Assembly (NCBI RefSeq): GCF_014212125.1
Contig: NZ_JACJVP010000001.1
Coordinates: 480,548 to 544,547 of the forward strand
DNA: 64,000 nt
Source: Cohnella nanjingensis
GTDB taxonomy: Bacteria > Bacillota > Bacilli > Paenibacillales > Paenibacillaceae
Direction of reading: 5' to 3'
The translations under genes and the position numbers were made by a program. Below, one piece after another: positions 59,843 to 64,000 of this stretch; within the stretch, counting starts at the first letter, position 1, and every line of letters starts with the position of its first letter. The notes under the pieces were generated by a model. That model worked only from the letters and a program-made list of their open reading frames with translations. It did not search any database and was not told the origin of the DNA.

Positions 59843-60172
59843 TTATGCGATGGGCGTGCCGTTCGGCAGCGGCATATCCGGCCGCAGCAGCACGACATCC
59901 CCCTTCTCCGGCACCCCTCCGAGGACCAGAACTTCCGATTCGAAGCCCGCGATACGTCTCGGCGGGAAGTTCACGACGGCCACCACTTGGCTGCCGATCA
60001 GCACCTCCGGCGTATAACGGTGCGTAATCTGCGCGCTCGTCCGCTTGATGCCGAGCGGGCCGAAGTCGATCTTCATCTTGATCGCCGGGATGCAGGCTTC
60101 CGGGAACGTCTCCGCCTCCAAGACCGTTCCTACCCGTAGATCCAGCTTCATCAAATCATCTATCGTTGCCAT
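59843..60172 (-). CDS. csaA: CsaA-type tRNA-binding chaperone
   Basis: The 109-residue protein (ATG at 60172 after AGAGGG) is a single OB-fold tRNA-binding domain: DLRVGTVLEAETFPEACIPA at the N-terminus, RTSAQITHRYTPEVLIGSQV, and VAVVNFPPRRIAGFESEVLV. CsaA is a homodimer that binds tRNA and has been linked to protein export. Length is standard. The metallophosphoesterase gene lies just upstream on the same strand. Confidence 0.94.
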   Translation of the reverse strand: MATIDDLMKLDLRVGTVLEAETFPEACIPAIKMKIDFGPLGIKRTSAQITHRYTPEVLIGSQVVAVVNFPPRRIAGFESEVLVLGGVPEKGDVVLLRPDMPLPNGTPIA

Positions 60173-60207
60173 TGCAATCCCTCTTTTCTTCGCTTGCAGG
60201 CTGTCTG

Positions 60208-61377
60208 CTAATCGTATGTTTTTTTGCCGTCGTTCCCTTTGCGGATTCGAAATGAATCGAAAAGGCGTCCCTCTTCGTCGATGGCGCGGATCTCCAATCG
60301 GCTGGACGTTGCCGTCACTTGTAAGAAGTGCGGGACCGCCAAGGATTGCGACGTGTGCCACTCCCGTTTGGGCAGCAGCCACTCGGGCATCGCGCCCGCT
60401 CCGCCGGCGACGAGATAGACGATGCCGCCTTCTTCATCGACCTGTCCGGACCGGAGCGGATGGCTGCGCTCGTAGACGATCGTATGGGAATTGATCACGA
60501 GATCGACGCCGTATCGCTCCAGTAGGGGACAAATCTGGCGAAGATCCTCTACCTGATAGCCGCCGGATACATAGGGAGGGTAGTGAAAGAAGACCACCTT
60601 CCAACGGGCGTCGTATGCTTCTAGATCGCGGACCAGAAAGTCGAACTGCGCGTTGCCGGGACGGATCTCTCCCGCGCTATGCGGGTAGGAGGCCGACGGG
60701 ATCCATTCTGTGCTATCCAAACAAGTGAAATGCACGTCTCCATAATCAAAGGAATAATAGGAACGCGGCGAAGGGAAGTCCATAAACGCGTCATACCACT
60801 CGGCATGATCCTCATGATTGCCCAAGCAGCTGTAGAAAGGCGTACTCCGCAGAAATTCCTTGCCAGGACCGAAGAAGTATGTCTCCCAGTCCTCGTAACG
60901 ATGTCCGTCGTTCACCAAATCTCCGACAAAAAGCGCGATGTCGGGACGATATTGTCCCATCCGTCGGAAGATGTTCCGATTGATGCGGCCGTCCGTGACG
61001 TCGAAGCCGCTATAGCCGCCAGTCTCGCTGGTTACCGTGAAGGAAAACGGCACGCCCCGCGGTACGGCGGTCTTGAGCGGATGCGGCCCGGACTGGACTC
61101 GTTCCCCCGCCGCGTTCTCGGCATAGATCTGATAGAAATACAGCGTGCCCGGTTCCAGTCCGCGAAGCGCAAGCCGATGGATCGTCGCCGGCTCCGCATG
61201 ACGGACGCTGGATACCAGCCGCTCCGGCGGCTTGTAATTGCCACGGTGCCCGCTGTGAATCCGCTCCGAAGCCCATAGATCGACTTGACCGGCCGCCGGC
61301 TCCGACGTCTCCCACATGATCGTCATGGTTTCGGTCGTCGGCCGTTGCAAGTAAGGTCCCTTTACGATCGTCAGCAT
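60208..61377 (-). CDS. Purple acid phosphatase-like metallophosphoesterase
   Basis: The 389-residue protein has an N-terminal fibronectin III-like domain (about 1-105) and a metallophosphatase domain with the metal motifs DIALFVGDLVND, CLGNHEDH and FFHYPPY. The final motif, usually GHxH followed by YER, reads NSHTIVYERSHPL: the second His is Ile, so one metal ligand is missing. There is no signal peptide, so it is probably cytoplasmic. Activity may be altered; substrates could be phosphomonoesters or nucleotides. Confidence 0.88.
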   Translation of the reverse strand: MLTIVKGPYLQRPTTETMTIMWETSEPAAGQVDLWASERIHSGHRGNYKPPERLVSSVRHAEPATIHRLALRGLEPGTLYFYQIYAENAAGERVQSGPHPLKTAVPRGVPFSFTVTSETGGYSGFDVTDGRINRNIFRRMGQYRPDIALFVGDLVNDGHRYEDWETYFFGPGKEFLRSTPFYSCLGNHEDHAEWYDAFMDFPSPRSYYSFDYGDVHFTCLDSTEWIPSASYPHSAGEIRPGNAQFDFLVRDLEAYDARWKVVFFHYPPYVSGGYQVEDLRQICPLLERYGVDLVINSHTIVYERSHPLRSGQVDEEGGIVYLVAGGAGAMPEWLLPKREWHTSQSLAVPHFLQVTATSSRLEIRAIDEEGRLFDSFRIRKGNDGKKTYD

Positions 61378-61479
61378 GCACGGCTCCTCCTCTCAACCGA
61401 ATCGCAACCTTCCCTCGTCCACTGCATAACGCCAGGAGGCGCTATCAAAGAAAACAGGCGAATCGCAAACTCGGCCGGT

Positions 61480-62322
61480 TTACGCGTCCACCTTCTGAAT
61501 CCTGGCCGGATTGTTGATCTTGTAGGGCACCGGATGCCTGGTGAGTTTCTTGGCGACCACCTTGGCTTCGAAGGTGATGTGATCCCCTACAGCCAAATCC
61601 AGCTTCTTGATCGTCGCGCTATGACTGGACCAGGCTTCACCCAGCTCCAGCCCGGAATCGACGATGGACACCGCTTCGTAGATGACGACTTCGTCGTCGT
61701 TGTCGGCGAAGTGGTTCGGCACCGTCGCGAACGCTTGGACGGTAGCGACCATCTTGACCTTCTCCTCCGGGAGCTCGATCTTCCTCGACCTGGCCTTGGC
61801 CGCTTTGGCCTTCGGCGGCTCCGCGCCATTGTCCGCGGGAGCGGACGGCTCGTCCCGCGAGGCTGGAGCGGCGGTCTCGCGCGCCTCCCGTGCTTCCGCG
61901 GATTGCTCTTGCGTATCCCGTGCAGGCAGCGCAGACTCCCCGTTCGCCGCTTCGGCCCGCTCCGCGGCCGATTCTTCGATCGGCGTCAGCGCAAGATCGG
62001 GATCCGCCCCCTGCTCCGCCGCATCATCCGCGTCCGACTTGGCGGCGTACCGCTGACCGAAGTTCCCGGCCTGCATTTCCTTCAAGTAGGCAGGGTGAAT
62101 GCAATGCTTCTGCGTATTGCCGAATGCGATGACCGCCGTCATCTTGTCGACGTAGCCGACGATGCTGCAGACTTCGTTCATGCCGTTCCCCTTGTAGTAG
62201 AACGTCTTGCCCTTGGTCGCTTTCTCCGACAGCAGCCCCCATTCCTTGCATTGCTCCAACTGCTCCTCCTCGTCCTCAAAAGCGATATACAGCTGCGGTT
62301 CGATCGCGAACCCGTATGCCAT
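61480..62322 (-). CDS. Unknown protein with acidic linker and possible OB-like C-terminal domain
   Basis: The 280-residue protein (ATG after a GGAG-type site) has no recognised family. An N-terminal domain of about 90 residues contains Cys and Trp (QLEQCKEWGLLSEKATKGKT). A low-complexity Ala/Glu/Asp-rich linker runs about 95-180. A C-terminal domain of about 95 residues (VKMVATVQAFATVPNHFADN to YKINNPARIQKV) is beta-rich and suggests an OB-like fold; that is a guess. No membrane segment is present. Confidence 0.65.
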   Translation of the reverse strand: MAYGFAIEPQLYIAFEDEEEQLEQCKEWGLLSEKATKGKTFYYKGNGMNEVCSIVGYVDKMTAVIAFGNTQKHCIHPAYLKEMQAGNFGQRYAAKSDADDAAEQGADPDLALTPIEESAAERAEAANGESALPARDTQEQSAEAREARETAAPASRDEPSAPADNGAEPPKAKAAKARSRKIELPEEKVKMVATVQAFATVPNHFADNDDEVVIYEAVSIVDSGLELGEAWSSHSATIKKLDLAVGDHITFEAKVVAKKLTRHPVPYKINNPARIQKVDA

Positions 62323-62451
62323 CTCCGTTTCCGCCTTTCTGTCCCGTTATAGATCCAGTTTATCATTTTTCGACGGGACGCGAGCAAGCGGTTTTTGCAT
62401 GTTGTCCCGGCAATCGGGATTTTGTCCCTAACGATCGAACAAGCGGCCAAG

Positions 62452-62499
62452 AAAAAAAGGCTGAAACGAGCTGCGTTTAACCGCAATCCGCTTCAGCCT
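62452..62499 (-). terminator. Terminator after the small secreted protein gene
   Basis: AGGCTGAA (62458-62465) pairs with TTCAGCCT (62492-62499); seven A (62452-62458) give the U tract on the minus strand, 13 bp past the stop. Confidence 0.7.
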
Positions 62500-62511
62500 G
62501 TGAGGCTGCTT

Positions 62512-62985
62512 CTATCGGCCGACGAAAGCGGCGGAACCGTTATCGCCGCTGTAGGGGGGCGCCCCGGGTTTGGTGACGTAGCAGATAATCATTTTGAACG
62601 GCATTCCGCTGGCGATCTTCTTTTTGAAGGTCAATACGAAAGTTTGTCCGCCGCTGCCTTCCGCCTGAATCGTCACGTCGGCGGCCGTCAGCGAATTGTT
62701 TTTGCTCACGGTATCGTTCATGCCCAACGTCGCGATATTGGTCGGCGTGCGCTCGGATGTGCTCTGAATCCAGTAATTGGTCGGATTCATTCCTTTGGCC
62801 TGATCTACGGGCTGGTCGTAGCTGACCCGGAGCTGGTTCGGAGAGATCTGGTTCAGGCTGGCGAGCATCGGCACGGATGCGTCCGGTTCAGGCGTTGCGC
62901 TCGGCGCCGCATCCGCGCGGTGCGCCGAAGCGAATCCGGCGACCAGCAAGACGGCGAAGACGAGCTTAATCCAGGCATTCTTCAT
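62512..62985 (-). CDS. Small secreted protein with Ig-like (Big_5/SbsA-like) domain
   Basis: The ATG at 62985 after AGGAGGA gives 157 residues. A signal peptide (KLVFAVLLVAGFASA) ends near 28. The mature part (LNQISPNQLRVSYDQPVDQA, then TFVLTFKKKIASGM) resembles bacterial Ig-like/SbsA-type domains found in S-layer and surface proteins. No anchor is visible, so it is probably released or loosely wall-bound. The function is unknown. Confidence 0.75.
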   Translation of the reverse strand: MKNAWIKLVFAVLLVAGFASAHRADAAPSATPEPDASVPMLASLNQISPNQLRVSYDQPVDQAKGMNPTNYWIQSTSERTPTNIATLGMNDTVSKNNSLTAADVTIQAEGSGGQTFVLTFKKKIASGMPFKMIICYVTKPGAPPYSGDNGSAAFVGR

Positions 62986-63115
62986 GATGGTCCTCCTAAG
63001 GTTAATGGGCAATCTGCGAATAATTTGTCCCTAAGTTGCAAGACTCATACACGTTAGGCGCGCGCGACATGGATGCTTATCTCATGGCGCATCGCCTCAG
63101 CGCGACGTCCGACAA

Positions 63116-63156
63116 CAAAAAAACGCGAAGTCTCAGAGCTTACCGGAGACTTCGCG
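63116..63156 (-). terminator. Rho-independent terminator after the deacetylase gene
   Basis: CGCGAAGTCTC (63124-63134) and GAGACTTCGCG (63146-63156) form an 11-bp stem; a run of A at 63117-63123 gives the U tract. It is 35 bp past the stop. Confidence 0.88.
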
Positions 63157-63190
63157 ACAGGCCTAACACCTTCTATTGGGCAAATTCAAG

Positions 63191-63811
63191 CTAACCGGCG
63201 CTCTGAAGCGCCAACAGCTCGCTCACGGTCACGAGCGCATAGCCTTGCGCATCCAGCTCCGCCACCAGCGTCCGCACGGCGTCGATCGTCTGGGCGCGGT
63301 CTCCGAATCCGTCGTGGAACAGGAGAATCGCGCCCGCTCGGACGTGGGGACGGGTATGGTCCAGAATATGGGCTACGCCCGGCTGCTCCCAATCCCGCGT
63401 CTTCGTATTGACCGCGCCGATCATCGGCATCTTCAGCTGCGAAGCGAGTGCTGCGGTCGCTTCATTCGCCGCTAGGAAAGGCGGCCGGAAAACGGACGGC
63501 CGCCGCCCGGTCAACCGCTCGACCAACGCGCTGGCTCTCTCGAGCTCCCGCCTGCCTTCCTCCGCGTCGATCTCCGTCAGATTCGGATGCGCGTACGAAT
63601 GATTGCCGATCTCGTGCCCTTCTTGCAGTACGGACCGTACCGTCTCCGGATGGGCCTCCATGGGATCGCCCAGCATGAAGAAGGTCGCCCGCCCGCCTAC
63701 GGACCTGAAGATCTCGAGCACTTGCGGCGTATACAGCGGATTCGGTCCGTCGTCAAACGTAATGGCAATGGCCTTGCTCGCCGTCTCTACGGCATGGATC
63801 ATCCCGGGCAT
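63191..63811 (-). CDS. Polysaccharide deacetylase (NodB homology, CE4)
   Basis: The ATG at 63811 gives 206 residues; the frame is open further upstream but that part overlaps the next gene. CE4 motifs are intact: TFDDGPN (catalytic base and metal Asp), HSYAHP (metal His pair), RPPF and LLFHDGF. Such enzymes remove N-acetyl groups from peptidoglycan or chitin-like polymers. No signal peptide is seen with this start, so either secretion is non-classical or the role is cytoplasmic. GAGGGG lies upstream. Confidence 0.9.
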   Translation of the reverse strand: MPGMIHAVETASKAIAITFDDGPNPLYTPQVLEIFRSVGGRATFFMLGDPMEAHPETVRSVLQEGHEIGNHSYAHPNLTEIDAEEGRRELERASALVERLTGRRPSVFRPPFLAANEATAALASQLKMPMIGAVNTKTRDWEQPGVAHILDHTRPHVRAGAILLFHDGFGDRAQTIDAVRTLVAELDAQGYALVTVSELLALQSAG

Positions 63812-63842
63812 ATCCGCTTGCCCCTCTCTCGACCGTATGGGT

Positions 63843-64000
63843 TTACGCTCTAGCCGCCAGGCTCTGGATCTGAACGGCAAGCGACCGGAATGCTTGGCGG
63901 AGCGCATCCTTGGGCACGCCCGCGTAACGGTCGCCGATACTGACTTCGAAACAGCTCGCATCTTCGCCCGCGGCGGCGACGTAGGAAGACATGCCGATCC
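63843..64000 (-). CDS. C-terminal end of an unidentified protein (partial)
   Basis: Fifty-one codons are visible to the TAA at 63843; the gene continues past the window end. The sequence includes DASCFEVSIGDRYAGVPKDA and ends VQIQSLAARA. The stop lies 31 bp before the deacetylase ATG, a spacing usual within operons. No family can be named from so short a piece. Confidence 0.45.
   Translation of the reverse strand, partial: IGMSSYVAAAGEDASCFEVSIGDRYAGVPKDALRQAFRSLAVQIQSLAARA

Noticed and set aside
61480-62322. Ku-like DNA-end-binding protein
   Set aside because: Length is similar, but the Ku start and core motifs are absent.

Overview
The window looks like a chromosomal segment of an endospore-forming Firmicute of the Paenibacillaceae (Paenibacillus/Cohnella type). 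The evidence is a complete gerA-gerB-gerC germinant-receptor operon, AGGAGG-type ribosome binding sites, GTG and TTG starts, a CcpA-type cre site, an ECF-sigma-type promoter, moderately high GC with long antisense open frames, and a GH87 alpha-1,3-glucanase of the kind described in Paenibacillus. I see no rRNA, tRNA, CRISPR array, transposase or phage gene.

Layout. 1-9.5 kb: partial zinc-type oxidoreductase, MalT-like LuxR regulator, WYL regulator with an SRPBCC protein, an ABC exporter with its own response regulator and histidine kinase, a GNAT. 9.5-12.8 kb: TetR regulator divergent from a DHA2 drug exporter and DoxX protein, followed by a 5'-truncated VOC gene. 12.9-16.1 kb: a thiol-redox cluster (thioredoxin reductase-like flavoprotein, thioredoxin, two Rrf2 regulators) and a four-histidine membrane protein. 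16.2-20.4 kb: a second ABC exporter with a structured leader, a divergent pair made of an unknown duplicated-domain protein and a PspA-like protein, and a lipoprotein. 20.6-24.2 kb: two-component system with two paralogous membrane proteins. 24.3-28.3 kb: the secreted GH87 enzyme. 28.7-32.2 kb: ger operon. 32.2-36 kb: a three-gene membrane-stress module (membrane coiled-coil protein, solute-binding/VWA protein, TelA) under a probable ECF promoter. 37.1-39.8 kb: modB, modA and a divergent HTH/PBP-like regulator, with no modC here. 39.8-64 kb: mostly housekeeping and stress genes, including a HAD phosphatase, Crp-family regulator, TetR/DUF2269 pair with a shared operator, azoreductase, RNase Z, AI-2E family permease, HxlR/alpha-beta hydrolase/DHFR-like set, ArsR/SRPBCC pair, YnfA, CPA1 antiporter with divergent MarR, Ada, Gfo/Idh/MocA oxidoreductase, L-serine dehydratase, CsaA, a metallophosphoesterase and a polysaccharide deacetylase.

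Themes. Many regulators sit directly beside their likely targets, and several carry a visible operator: TetR/DUF2269, MarR/antiporter, HxlR/hydrolase, ModE-like/modA and TetR/DHA2. The most unusual material is the TelA/VWA module, the PspA-like pair with the duplicated unknown protein, the GH87 enzyme with two extra CARDB-like repeats, and the two-component system with paralogous membrane proteins. The window also holds several gene scraps (Nif3-like, RidA-like, GH78-like, LuxR tails, VOC pieces), often joined to an intact gene by an ATGA overlap, which points to ongoing erosion by small deletions and frameshifts.
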